Notes: generated from the letters alone by a model not told the origin. A stretch of 20,363 bases of DNA from JAVBPP01 sp031549535 (GCA_031549535.1 JAVBPP010000107.1:1-20363), one strand, 5' to 3'; shown: positions 7,369 to 14,931, counted from the stretch's first letter. Translations and numbers: made by a program.

Positions 7369-8070
7369 TTACTCAATCACCGAGCCGTCTGTGCCCAGGG
7401 TCACAACTTGCCAGGGTATCATTTTGCCGCTGGCTATCAGCGCTTGTTTCACTGCGGCCTCGATTCCGCCGCAGCAGGGAACTTCCATGCGCACAACCGT
7501 GATGGATTTGATATTGTTATGGGTTAAAATATCCGTGAGCTTTTCACTGTAATCAACCATGTCCAGCTTAGGGCAGCCGATTATGGTGATTTTATTTTTC
7601 ATAAAGCTGTTGTGGAAGTTGCCATGCGCATAGGCGGCGCAGTCCGCGGCTACTAACAAATTGGCATTTTCAAAATAAGCTGCATTCACGGGCACAAGCT
7701 TGATTTGCACCGGCCACTGCCCGAGCTGGGATTGGCTGTGTGCCGCAGGTTCGCTCGTTACTTGTGCAGCGGTGCGGTTGATTGCCTTGGCATGTGTGCC
7801 GGGGCAGCCGCAGGGTAAATCGGGCTTCTGTTTCAGTTCCATTTGTTTTTTAACCTCACTTTCATTATAAGCGGCGGCTTCGCGTTCCTCAAAGCTGATT
7901 GCGCCCGTGGGGCAAACAGGCAGGCAGTTGCCCAGTCCGTCGCAGTAATCGTCGCGCAGCAAAACGGCCTTGCCGTCCACCAGGCCGATTGCACCCTCAT
8001 GGCAGGCCTCCACGCACAGGCCGCAACCGTTGCAGGCCTCGGAATCTATCTTAATAATCTGACGTTTCAT
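7369..8070 (-). CDS. Ferredoxin-like 4Fe-4S protein with cysteine-rich C-terminal region
   Basis: The 233-residue protein begins with a two-cluster ferredoxin fold. Cluster 1 has canonical Cys13, 16, 19 and 23. Cluster 2 reads CDGLGNCLPVCP, so Leu46 replaces the second Cys, leaving Cys43, 49 and 53; a [3Fe-4S] or otherwise ligated cluster is likely. A charged linker follows, then PCGCPG (from 86), and a C-terminal region with ADCAAYAHG, GCPKLD and PCCGG that I recall from clostridial Fe-S proteins paired with Crp/Fnr regulators, often near hybrid cluster protein genes. Two ATGs exist; the one at 8070 is 8 bases from AAAGGA, whereas the upstream one overlaps it. Divergent from a Crp/Fnr regulator across operator-like repeats. 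Function is probably redox or nitrosative stress related (inference). Confidence 0.8.
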   Translation of the reverse strand: MKRQIIKIDSEACNGCGLCVEACHEGAIGLVDGKAVLLRDDYCDGLGNCLPVCPTGAISFEEREAAAYNESEVKKQMELKQKPDLPCGCPGTHAKAINRTAAQVTSEPAAHSQSQLGQWPVQIKLVPVNAAYFENANLLVAADCAAYAHGNFHNSFMKNKITIIGCPKLDMVDYSEKLTDILTHNNIKSITVVRMEVPCCGGIEAAVKQALIASGKMIPWQVVTLGTDGSVIE

Positions 8071-8096
8071 GGTAAGCATCCTTTCGAAAGTTTTTC

Positions 8097-8125
8097 TTGT
8101 ATTTGCAGCTTTAGTATACTATACT
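8097..8125 (+). promoter_or_regulatory. Candidate promoter of the Crp/Fnr regulator gene
   Basis: TTGTAT at 8097-8102, 17-base spacer, TATACT at 8120-8125. If used, the transcript starts near 8132, and the 17-bp repeats at 8143-8193 lie in the 5' leader just downstream, a position fitting autorepression. The -35 match is weak. Confidence 0.45.
8113..8118 (-). promoter_or_regulatory. Candidate -10 element of the Fe-S protein gene
   Basis: On the minus strand this reads TATACT with no recognisable -35 box upstream. The predicted transcript start near 8106 places the CGTGCG-N4-CGCACG dyad (8139-8154) at about -40, the class II activator position used by Crp/Fnr proteins. This suggests activator dependence. 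Confidence 0.45.
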
Positions 8126-8138
8126 CAAAACAAAAATA

Positions 8139-8193
8139 CGTGCGATTCCGCACGGAATACGATTCCGCACGAAATACGATTTCGCACGAATAG
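8139..8193. repeat. Three 17-bp tandem repeats with overlapping dyads, probable operator array
   Basis: Units at 8143-8159, 8160-8176 and 8177-8193 start CGATTCCGCACG, CGATTCCGCACG and CGATTTCGCACG, each followed by an A-rich end. Overlaid are three dyads: CGTGCG-attc-CGCACG (8139-8154), CGGAAT-acg-ATTCCG (8153-8167) and CGAAAT-acg-ATTTCG (8170-8184). Between the last two, one base changes in each arm so that symmetry is kept. The array sits between divergent Fe-S and Crp/Fnr genes and is the obvious binding site for the encoded regulator. Confidence 0.75.
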
Positions 8194-8205
8194 TGGAGGT
8201 GCTAC

Positions 8206-8859
8206 ATGAGCATGCAGCAAACGTTGCGCAACACTGCGTTATTCGCCCAGATAAATGAAACGGATTTGGAAAAATTGCTTTCCTGCCTTGAAGCTGTGCA
8301 AAAAACTTACGAAAAACAGGAGGTGGTTTTGCAGGCGGGCAGTGCGGTGACAAAAATTGGTATTGTACTTTCAGGCGTGTTGCAGATAGAAAAAAACAGC
8401 AGCGAGGGGGAGCGTATGCTCCTTGCCTCACTGCAGGAATCGGACTATTTCGCAGAAACGCTATGCTGCGCGGGGGTGAAAGAAAGCCCTGTCAGTGTCG
8501 TTGCGGTGCAGGAAAGCCGCGTACTATTCCTGGATTACACACGCATTACACAGAATTGCAACCAAAGCTGTGGGTTTCATACACAGCTGCTTTTGAACAT
8601 GATGCAAACAATAGCGGCAAAAAATTTGCATTTGCAGAGCCGCTTGGACATCCTAAGCCGGAAAACGTTGCGGGAAAAGCTGTTTTGCTGCCTGGGGCAA
8701 TACGGTGCGCAGCGCGGGCGGATTGTAACAGTTCCGTTCAACAGGGAGGAGTTGGCGGATTATTTATGCGTGGATCGTTACGCACTCTCCCACGAACTCT
8801 CTCGCTTGAAAAAGGAAGGGGCCTTGGATTATCACAAAAACAGCTTTCGGCTGCTGTAA
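8206..8859 (+). CDS. Crp/Fnr family transcriptional regulator
   Basis: This 217-residue DNA-binding regulator has an N-terminal cyclic-nucleotide-binding type beta-roll (about 10-120, including LFAQINETDLEKLL and an effector region SGVLQIEKNS), a long dimerisation helix (about 125-150), and a C-terminal winged helix-turn-helix at about 178-206 with REELADYLCVDR followed by ALSHELSRLKKEG. There is no N-terminal cysteine cluster of the classical Fnr kind; scattered Cys residues exist at other places, so the signal is unknown. GGAGG at 8195-8199 precedes the ATG. It is divergent from the Fe-S protein gene and likely regulates it and itself through the repeats in between. The stop lies 5 bases from the convergent pmbA stop, with no terminator visible between. 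Confidence 0.9.
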   Translation: MSMQQTLRNTALFAQINETDLEKLLSCLEAVQKTYEKQEVVLQAGSAVTKIGIVLSGVLQIEKNSSEGERMLLASLQESDYFAETLCCAGVKESPVSVVAVQESRVLFLDYTRITQNCNQSCGFHTQLLLNMMQTIAAKNLHLQSRLDILSRKTLREKLFCCLGQYGAQRGRIVTVPFNREELADYLCVDRYALSHELSRLKKEGALDYHKNSFRLL

Positions 8860-8864
8860 AACAA

Positions 8865-10160
8865 CTACTTTCCGGAGATTGTGACACCGCCAAAAGCGGC
8901 CCAGGGCAGGATGTGCATGCCGTCGGTGATCGATTCCTTCGAAATCGCAACCACATCCAGCAGCAGCTGCGCAAGGTTGCCGCTGATCATGGTTTCGCTC
9001 ACCGCGTCTGTCACGCGCCCGTTTTCAATTAAGAAGCTGTTTTTGGCCACGCCGGAAAAGTCACCGTTCGTCCCGGGCTGGCCGCCGGAAAAACGCCCGA
9101 CAAGTAAACCGGCATCAATCCCGGCAATGATTTCACTCAACGGCGTTTCTCCGCTGGGTACATAAAGGTTATAGCCGCTGTTTTTCGCGCGCGCAAAGCC
9201 GGTTTTATTCGCGCCATATTGGGAGAGCTGAAAATTCTGCAACACACCATCCTTGATGAGATCCATGTTCTCGCAGGGGTAGCCGTCTGCCGTAAAACGC
9301 TCACCGCAAACCACGCGCGAATCCAGGGGAACCGTGGAAATCGTCAGGCTGTCATGAGCGACCTTTTCGCCCAAAGCATCTTTTAACGGGCTGGTGGCAT
9401 CGATCAGCGCAGAATCGCAGAGCATGCTTTCCATCGTCATCTCAATGAATTCGCCCAGGCAATCCGGTGTGAGAATAATGGTGCCCACGGTTTTTCCGTT
9501 GAACGGCACGGTTGCAATTTGCTTTTCACAGTCCTCTAACAGTATTTTTTGCATGCCGATTTCCATAAACGGCCGTTCTAAATTCGCCACGACGCAGCCG
9601 GAGCCGCTGGAGGATGATGTCATTTCACCGTCCTGCGCGGAGAATGTGGAGCCGAAAGAGTATTCGCCGTGCTCGTAGCAGAATTCGGCACCGTTTGTGT
9701 TGGCGTACAGCGTGTTTTTATGGCTGTAACAGGCAACCAGGTTCTCCATCATCACCTTAGGATACTTCTTGGAGCTCTGTGCAAGAAATTCCTCAATACG
9801 GTCAAACAACAGCCCACGGTCAGGGGTGAGAACACCTTCTTGGAAGGCTCCGTTTTGTATGAACGGCGCAATTTGCTCCGCTTCATCCGCTGCGGCGCTT
9901 TCTACTGCGGCCATGCACTGCGCAACAGCGGAGTCGATTACGTCTGCTTCCAGGCGGTTGATGCGAATGCTGCCTTTTTTGCCGCCCTTGAGTGCTTTGA
10001 TGTGCAGGGTGCTCGTGAACAGGGAACGCAGCAAACTGAATTTGCCGGATTCCACGTTTAATTCATCTGTTTTCCCTTGGGAAACAATGCACTGCGCGGC
10101 ATCCGCTCCGGCTGCCTGCAGAGCTTGTAAGGTATATTGCGCTACTTCCTGATTTGTCAT
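8865..10160 (-). CDS. pmbA: TldE/PmbA subunit of the TldD-TldE metallopeptidase
   Basis: Non-catalytic partner of TldD in the heterodimeric protease that, in E. coli, degrades unfolded peptides and trims the microcin B17 precursor. The 431-residue protein has the family pattern: an N-terminal helical and beta region with ITSEsgk-like segments, GSGCV in the middle, and toward the C-terminus GTNGDFSGVAKNSFLIENG, a strong family signature, plus VTDAVSETMISGN. As expected for TldE, no HExxxH metal site is present. The ATG at 10160 is preferred; a GTG at 10172 directly abuts the GGAAAGG site and is unlikely. It lies 23 bases after the tldD stop on the same strand, so the pair is an operon. Confidence 0.9.
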   Translation of the reverse strand: MTNQEVAQYTLQALQAAGADAAQCIVSQGKTDELNVESGKFSLLRSLFTSTLHIKALKGGKKGSIRINRLEADVIDSAVAQCMAAVESAAADEAEQIAPFIQNGAFQEGVLTPDRGLLFDRIEEFLAQSSKKYPKVMMENLVACYSHKNTLYANTNGAEFCYEHGEYSFGSTFSAQDGEMTSSSSGSGCVVANLERPFMEIGMQKILLEDCEKQIATVPFNGKTVGTIILTPDCLGEFIEMTMESMLCDSALIDATSPLKDALGEKVAHDSLTISTVPLDSRVVCGERFTADGYPCENMDLIKDGVLQNFQLSQYGANKTGFARAKNSGYNLYVPSGETPLSEIIAGIDAGLLVGRFSGGQPGTNGDFSGVAKNSFLIENGRVTDAVSETMISGNLAQLLLDVVAISKESITDGMHILPWAAFGGVTISGK

Positions 10161-10183
10161 ATTCCATTTCACCCTTTCCGCAG

Positions 10184-11563
10184 TTATCTGCCGCCGATGT
10201 TGACCTTGCACTTAATGGCAGGACCTCCCATGCCAACGGGAATCATCTGCTTTTTGCCGCACATGCCCGAGCAGGTCCAATACATATCCGCTGAGAGCAT
10301 ATCCACCGTTTTCAGCATATCAAACGCAATGCCGGAAATCGTGGTGTCGCGTATGGCACGCCCCAGTTTACCGTTTTTAATTTCATAACCCATGCAAACG
10401 CCGAACATAAATTCCCCCGTCATGTCCGCCTGGCCGTTGTTTGTATCCGTTAAATAATAGCCGTCCGAAATGGATGCAAGCATATCCTCGAAACGGTCCG
10501 TTCCGGGCAGAATCGCGGTGTTGCGCATGCGAATAAGCGGCTCATCCGAAAACTGGGAGGCGCGCGCATTGCCCTGCGGCGTTACGCCAAAATGCGCGGC
10601 GGATTCCCGGGAGTTCATATAGCCCTTGAGGATTCCGTTTTCAATCAGAACAGCGTCCTGCGCCGGTGTGCCCTCATCGTCCACCCACACCGGAATGGGG
10701 GCGGGGGAGCCATCTTCTTTTGTATGTGCAAAATCAATCATCGTCACAAGCTCGCTGGCTACGGGCTTGTTCAGGTGATAGGCGGCGACGGAGCCGGAGA
10801 TTACAAGATCCGCTTCCACCGTATGCCCAACGGCCTCATGCGCGAGTATTCCGGCCAGCTTGGGGTGCATCACAACATCCTTTACGCCCGCGTCCGGATA
10901 GATGCCCTCCGCCTTCTTCATCAGCTCGCAGTACAGCGCATCAATGTTTTCATGCAGCTGTTCCGGCGAACGAAAATGCCCGTCAAAATACCCGTTTCCG
11001 CCAAAGACATGATATAGCTCAACCGTGGAGCCGTCTTTTGCGTTTGCGGTTAAAAAAACATAGATGTGGCTACGCGGAACAAGGCTGTAGCTGTCAAACC
11101 CGTCCGAAACGCAGAGCAGCTTTTCACAGGCGTCTGCCCGCACCAACACCATACGGCTGGCAAGGTCGGGGTATTTTTGTTCGATATACCCGTCCAGTTC
11201 CCGCGCAAAATCAATATAATGCTTCTGCTCAAAGTCCCGCAATTCCAACTCCATGCGTGTGTTGCCCGCCGGAAGGGAAGGCAGGGGCTTTGCGCCCTTT
11301 TGTACACGGGAATCCAGAAACAGCGCGTTTTCATCGGCAGCCTTCAAGATGGCCTTGATACTTTCCGGTGTATACTCCGCGCCGGAAGCAAAGCCGTAAA
11401 CGCCGTTTTTATTTACGCGCGCGCAAACGCCGCCGTTTTCGCTGCGTTCATTTGTTACCATATTGCCGCCAAGCAGGGTAATGTTGCGTGTGATATAACG
11501 CTGCGCACGCAGTTCGGTGTGGTTTTGAAACCCAGCTTTGAAGGCGGATACATAATCCTGCAT
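10184..11563 (-). CDS. tldD: TldD metallopeptidase, catalytic subunit
   Basis: Catalytic subunit of the TldD-TldE protease. The zinc motif HEAVGH is at residues 242-247 (HExxxH), followed by the conserved VEADLV. The C-terminal part has DDEGTPAQD, LIENGILKGYMNSRESA, the GNARASQ region, LTDTNNGQADMTGEFMFGV and IRDTTISG, all family signatures. The length of about 459 residues is normal. GGAGG precedes the start region; the ATG at 11563 is taken, with a GTG one codon earlier at 11566 almost equally possible. No RiPP precursor or toxin-antitoxin gene is seen near by, so a general peptide-processing role is the safer reading. Transcribed divergently from murL. Confidence 0.93.
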   Translation of the reverse strand: MQDYVSAFKAGFQNHTELRAQRYITRNITLLGGNMVTNERSENGGVCARVNKNGVYGFASGAEYTPESIKAILKAADENALFLDSRVQKGAKPLPSLPAGNTRMELELRDFEQKHYIDFARELDGYIEQKYPDLASRMVLVRADACEKLLCVSDGFDSYSLVPRSHIYVFLTANAKDGSTVELYHVFGGNGYFDGHFRSPEQLHENIDALYCELMKKAEGIYPDAGVKDVVMHPKLAGILAHEAVGHTVEADLVISGSVAAYHLNKPVASELVTMIDFAHTKEDGSPAPIPVWVDDEGTPAQDAVLIENGILKGYMNSRESAAHFGVTPQGNARASQFSDEPLIRMRNTAILPGTDRFEDMLASISDGYYLTDTNNGQADMTGEFMFGVCMGYEIKNGKLGRAIRDTTISGIAFDMLKTVDMLSADMYWTCSGMCGKKQMIPVGMGGPAIKCKVNIGGR

Positions 11564-11622
11564 CACAAAAAATGTCCTCCTCATCATTCGATACACAAAC
11601 TATTTTTCCGGTTCATTAGAAA

Positions 11623-11649
11623 ATTATACCATTCCTTTGGGCAATTATA
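11623..11649 (-). promoter_or_regulatory. Two candidate extended -10 elements for tldD
   Basis: On the minus strand TATAAT occurs at 11644-11649 preceded by TGC, and again at 11623-11628 preceded by TGG. Both are extended -10 boxes upstream of tldD. No convincing -35 box accompanies either. Confidence 0.5.
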
Positions 11650-11699
11650 GCATGAAAGGGTTCCGATTGCCATAAATAAAAGAAGAAAATGAGATTTTC

Positions 11700-11728
11700 T
11701 TGAATCAAAGGTTTTCTCATGGTATACT
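11700..11728 (+). promoter_or_regulatory. Promoter of the murL-murD2 operon
   Basis: TTGAAT at 11700-11705, a 17-base spacer and TATACT at 11723-11728 preceded by TGG (extended -10). The predicted start near 11735 gives a leader of about 26 bases before murL. A dyad AGAAAAT-gag-ATTTTCT (11684-11700) abuts the -35 box and could be an operator. Confidence 0.7.
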
Positions 11729-11760
11729 AGCATTATTATTGCATAAAAAGCGAGGGAGCT

Positions 11761-13122
11761 ATGCAGGAAAAATTTTTGCGTTTTCGGCGGGAGTATCCGG
11801 AGTTTCACTATAACAACTACTATCTAGAAAAGCAGGGCGGCGATATCCTAATCCGCTACGAGTTTGCAATACCCGGCCTGTGCCGCTTCTCTCCGGAAAT
11901 CCGCATTCCGGCGGAGCGGCTACCGCTGTGCAACGCTTGGGATTCGCCCATAGCAAAGCGAATTGTTTTTTCGCTGGGCATGGTGGAGGCACTGAGCTAT
12001 TGGAAGTGTGCCTGCCCGCCGCTTTTGCGCGTTAATTGCGGTGTATTGACGGTGGAAGAGATACTCTGGTGGAAAAACCTCTGGTTCGGCGGATTGGGTG
12101 AATTTTTTTACCGAAACGGGATTCAGACGGATTTTGATAGCTTTGTAACGGTGGAGGCGCAGGGGGCTAGCGCCGCGGTGCCCGATTTGACGTTTACGGC
12201 GCAGGGCTTGCAGTTGATACCCGTGGGCGGGGGGAAGGATTCCTGCGTTACGATGGATTTACTGCAGAATTACAGGGATGTCAACTGGTTTTTCACGGTG
12301 AACGATCAGAGCGCGCGGGAGGAATGTGTTCTGGCGGCGGGATATGGCAGGGAGCGGATTGTGCGCAGCTACCGAACTATTGCGCCGGAACTGCTTGCGC
12401 GTAACCGGGAAGGCTTTTTAAACGGGCACACACCGTTTTCTGCCATTGTGGCTTTTTTATCTTACTACTGCGCCTACCTCATCGGAGCGGAGTATATCAT
12501 CCTTTCCAACGAAGCAAGCGCGAACGAGGGGAATCTCGCTGGCGGCGCGGTCAATCACCAATACTCTAAATCCAGCCGTTTTGAGGATGATTTTGCGCAG
12601 TATACTCGATTGCATTTTACCGATAAGATCCACTATTTCAGCCTGCTGCGCCCCTGGAACGAGCTGCAGATTGCAAAACGCTTTGCTGCGCTCAAACAAT
12701 TTCATCCGGCCTTCAAAAGTTGCAACGTGGGCAGCAAACAAAATATCTGGTGCTGTGGCTGTGCCAAATGCCTGTTTGTTTACTGCATTCTTTCACCTTT
12801 TTTGAGTAGGGAGGAGCTGCAGGATATATTTGGCGCAAATCTGTTGGAAAAAGAGGAACTTCTCGCGGATTTTGACGGGCTTTGCGGCTTCGCCCCTGTT
12901 AAACCCTTCGAGTGCGTCGGCACAACAAGCGAGGTCTGCGCCGCGCTGACCATGACGGCGGCGCAAACAGAACAGCCGGAGCTACTTCTGCGCCGTTTTT
13001 TGCAGCAAAGTCAAGCAACAGGCACGGAGCAAGCACAGGAGCTACTGCGGGCGTGGAACGAAAACCACAGCATTCCGCCTCGTTTTACAAGTCTAATGAA
13101 GGAGATGTCTCGCTTTGATTGA
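11761..13122 (+). CDS. murL: UDP-MurNAc-L-Ala-L-Glu epimerase MurL
   Basis: MurL epimerises the terminal L-Glu of UDP-MurNAc-L-Ala-L-Glu to D-Glu with ATP cleaved to AMP and PPi (known from Xanthomonas oryzae). The 453-residue protein has the PP-loop-like VGGGKDS at 155-161, then a segment with SNEASANEGN and VNHQYSKSSRFE, which I associate with this family, and a cysteine-rich WCCGCAKC near residue 330. N-terminal WKCACPP and W-rich segments (about 80-110) also fit. The identification rests strongly on the next gene, a MurD2-type ligase, the known partner in the same order. GAGGGAG precedes the ATG. The 3' end overlaps murD2 by 8 bases. An alternative would be another PP-loop ATPase, but the pairing argues against that. 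Confidence 0.87.
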   Translation: MQEKFLRFRREYPEFHYNNYYLEKQGGDILIRYEFAIPGLCRFSPEIRIPAERLPLCNAWDSPIAKRIVFSLGMVEALSYWKCACPPLLRVNCGVLTVEEILWWKNLWFGGLGEFFYRNGIQTDFDSFVTVEAQGASAAVPDLTFTAQGLQLIPVGGGKDSCVTMDLLQNYRDVNWFFTVNDQSAREECVLAAGYGRERIVRSYRTIAPELLARNREGFLNGHTPFSAIVAFLSYYCAYLIGAEYIILSNEASANEGNLAGGAVNHQYSKSSRFEDDFAQYTRLHFTDKIHYFSLLRPWNELQIAKRFAALKQFHPAFKSCNVGSKQNIWCCGCAKCLFVYCILSPFLSREELQDIFGANLLEKEELLADFDGLCGFAPVKPFECVGTTSEVCAALTMTAAQTEQPELLLRRFLQQSQATGTEQAQELLRAWNENHSIPPRFTSLMKEMSRFD

Positions 13123-14416
13123 GGATTTCATCAGCTATCTCTCCCAGCGCAGCGTCCTGCTGCTTGGGTTTGGGCGGGAGGGGAAATCAAGCTATACATT
13201 GATTCGAAAATATTTACCGGAAAAGGAAATCGGAATCGCGGACCGGCGCACCGTTACGCTGGAGGATAGCCTCGTGAATCTGCATTGCGGGGAGAACTAT
13301 TTGGACGCGATGGCGGGTTACGATTTGGTAATCAAATCACCGGGCATATCCCTGGCCGGTGTAGCGTTGCCGCAGAATGTCGAAATCAGCTGTCAAACCG
13401 ATTTGTTTTTGCGTTTTGCCCCCTGCGTTTGCATCGGCGTCACAGGCACAAAGGGGAAGACGACAACCTCCACCCTCATTTACCAGATGCTATGCAGCGC
13501 GGGGCTTTCCGCTTCCCTAATCGGCAATATGGGGCTCCCGGTTCTGGATAGCATAGAGGACATCAGCGGGAAATATGCGGTGATAGAACTTTCCTCCCAC
13601 CAGCTGGAATTCATGACCTGCTCGCCGCACATCGCGATTCTGACCAATATCTATCCTGAGCATCTTGACCATTATAACGGCTTTGCGGGCTATGTCGATG
13701 CCAAACTCAATATTCAACGCTATCAAGGGGAGCAGGACTATTTTATCTATACAGCGGAGCAGGACCTCTGCGCGTTTTTGGATTGGGAGCAGGTGCAGGC
13801 CAAGCGCGTCCCTGTTCCGGCCGAGTCGACGGAAGCCTTTCTGTGCGAGCTTGCGCCCTTGAACGAACGCCTGAAGGGCAAGCACAACGCGCATAATATC
13901 GCCTACGCCGCCGCTGCAGTGCGCCTGTTGGGTGTTTCGGATGAGGCGATTCGCGAGGCGGTTGCTACCTACGGCGGTATTGAGCACCGCATGGAGCCTG
14001 TGGGGGAATATAAGGGAATTCGCTTTTATAACGATTGCATCGCAACCATTCCCCACAGCGTTATGTGCGCGGTTGAAGCGCTGGGGGAGGTGGACAGCCT
14101 AATTTTCGGCGGCATGGACAGGGGGCTCGACTATGCCGGCTTTGCAGTGCAGCTGGAAAAAAGCATGGTGCAAAATTTAATTGCTCTTCCCGACACCGGC
14201 CACAAAATTCTGCGTGCGATGGGGGAGCGCGGAACGAAGAAACAGTTGTTGTTTGCGAAGGATATGGAGGAGGCTGTTCGCCTGGCCTATCGGCACACGC
14301 AGCAGGGGAAAATCTGCCTGCTCTCGCCTGCCGCGTCCAGCTACAACGTTTACCGGGACTTTGCGGAAAAAGGACAGCACTACAAAGATTTGGTTTGTGC
14401 ACTGGGGACGGTATGA
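13115..14416 (+). CDS. murD2: UDP-MurNAc-L-Ala--L-glutamate ligase MurD2
   Basis: Mur ligase that, in the MurL pathway, adds L-Glu (not D-Glu) to UDP-MurNAc-L-Ala with ATP. The 433 residues show an N-terminal UMP-binding domain with LLGFGREGKSS, the ATP-binding GVTGTKGKTTT (108-118), SSHQLE (160-165), NIYPEHLDHYNGFAGYVDAK, the HNAHN hinge, EHRMEPVGE, a NDCIATIP segment where classical MurD has NDSKATN, GGMDRGLDY, and the C-terminal LSPAASSYN with later DFAEKGQHYKD. This is clearly MurD-like but with altered C-terminal substrate segments. The start is the TTG at 13115 with AAGGAG at 13099-13104; no other in-frame start is well placed. Overlaps murL by 8 bases and the next gene by 4. Specificity for L-Glu is inferred from the murL partner. 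Confidence 0.85.
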   Translation: MIEDFISYLSQRSVLLLGFGREGKSSYTLIRKYLPEKEIGIADRRTVTLEDSLVNLHCGENYLDAMAGYDLVIKSPGISLAGVALPQNVEISCQTDLFLRFAPCVCIGVTGTKGKTTTSTLIYQMLCSAGLSASLIGNMGLPVLDSIEDISGKYAVIELSSHQLEFMTCSPHIAILTNIYPEHLDHYNGFAGYVDAKLNIQRYQGEQDYFIYTAEQDLCAFLDWEQVQAKRVPVPAESTEAFLCELAPLNERLKGKHNAHNIAYAAAAVRLLGVSDEAIREAVATYGGIEHRMEPVGEYKGIRFYNDCIATIPHSVMCAVEALGEVDSLIFGGMDRGLDYAGFAVQLEKSMVQNLIALPDTGHKILRAMGERGTKKQLLFAKDMEEAVRLAYRHTQQGKICLLSPAASSYNVYRDFAEKGQHYKDLVCALGTV

Positions 14417-14913
14417 CGGATTTGCTGGAGCGTAAGGCGTATTATTTGCAGGAAATTGACCGCCTTTGTGAAACGGATTTGGAGCAAGCGAGCCGTTTTG
14501 TATCAGAAATTCTTTCACAAGCCTGCGAAACGGAACAGAAAAATCCCGCGGTTTCGGCGGCGCTGGCGGGCTGCATATGCCGCTTTCTGCTGCATAAAAA
14601 AATGAAAACCCGTATCATCGCAACCTTGCTTACGCAGCCGCTGCTCACGAGGGTTCTGTTCGGCGAGCTGAACAGCTATAAATACAGCCTGGTTTTTTTG
14701 CTGAAACGAATTGTGCGCCACGGCGATGCCGCGTTTTTGGAGTGGGTGCTGCAACTGCTGCAGGGTAATCCCTACCGCGATGACAGTGCGGCGGATTATG
14801 CCGCGCAATGGAGTTTTGGCTTTTTATTGCGTGAAATGCAGAAAGCGCCGCCGGAATACCTGCAATGCTCCCCGGAATGCCGGGCAGTTTTGGAAAAATT
14901 TGAAGAAATTTAA
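14413..14913 (+). CDS. Uncharacterised helical protein coupled to murL-murD2
   Basis: I do not recognise this 166-residue protein. Its ATG overlaps the murD2 stop as ATGA (14413-14416), so it is almost surely translated by coupling and belongs to the murL-murD2 operon. The sequence looks almost wholly alpha-helical, like a HEAT-type or other helical-bundle protein, with repeated pairs of Leu-rich amphipathic helices (for example RIIATLLTQPLL, LVFLLKRIVRHGD and FLEWVLQLLQ). It has no signal peptide, no clear membrane span, and no conserved catalytic motif that I can see; it has several Cys. An upstream ATG at 14395 would add six residues but lacks a better site. Role unknown; a scaffold or regulator of the two Mur enzymes is only a guess from position. 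Confidence 0.75.
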   Translation: MTDLLERKAYYLQEIDRLCETDLEQASRFVSEILSQACETEQKNPAVSAALAGCICRFLLHKKMKTRIIATLLTQPLLTRVLFGELNSYKYSLVFLLKRIVRHGDAAFLEWVLQLLQGNPYRDDSAADYAAQWSFGFLLREMQKAPPEYLQCSPECRAVLEKFEEI

Positions 14914-14931
14914 ATTATTTTCAAAATATGG

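Noticed and set aside
8139..8193. CRISPR-like array
   Set aside because: Three 17-base units directly adjoining with no spacers; it is an operator-type repeat.
8463..9032. 189-residue plus-strand ORF across the end of the Crp/Fnr gene and the start of pmbA
   Set aside because: It is an out-of-frame shadow spanning two well-supported convergent genes; no motif or ribosome site.
10666..11358. 230-residue ORF opposite tldD
   Set aside because: Antisense to a clear TldD coding sequence, Pro/Arg-rich composition, typical of a shadow frame.
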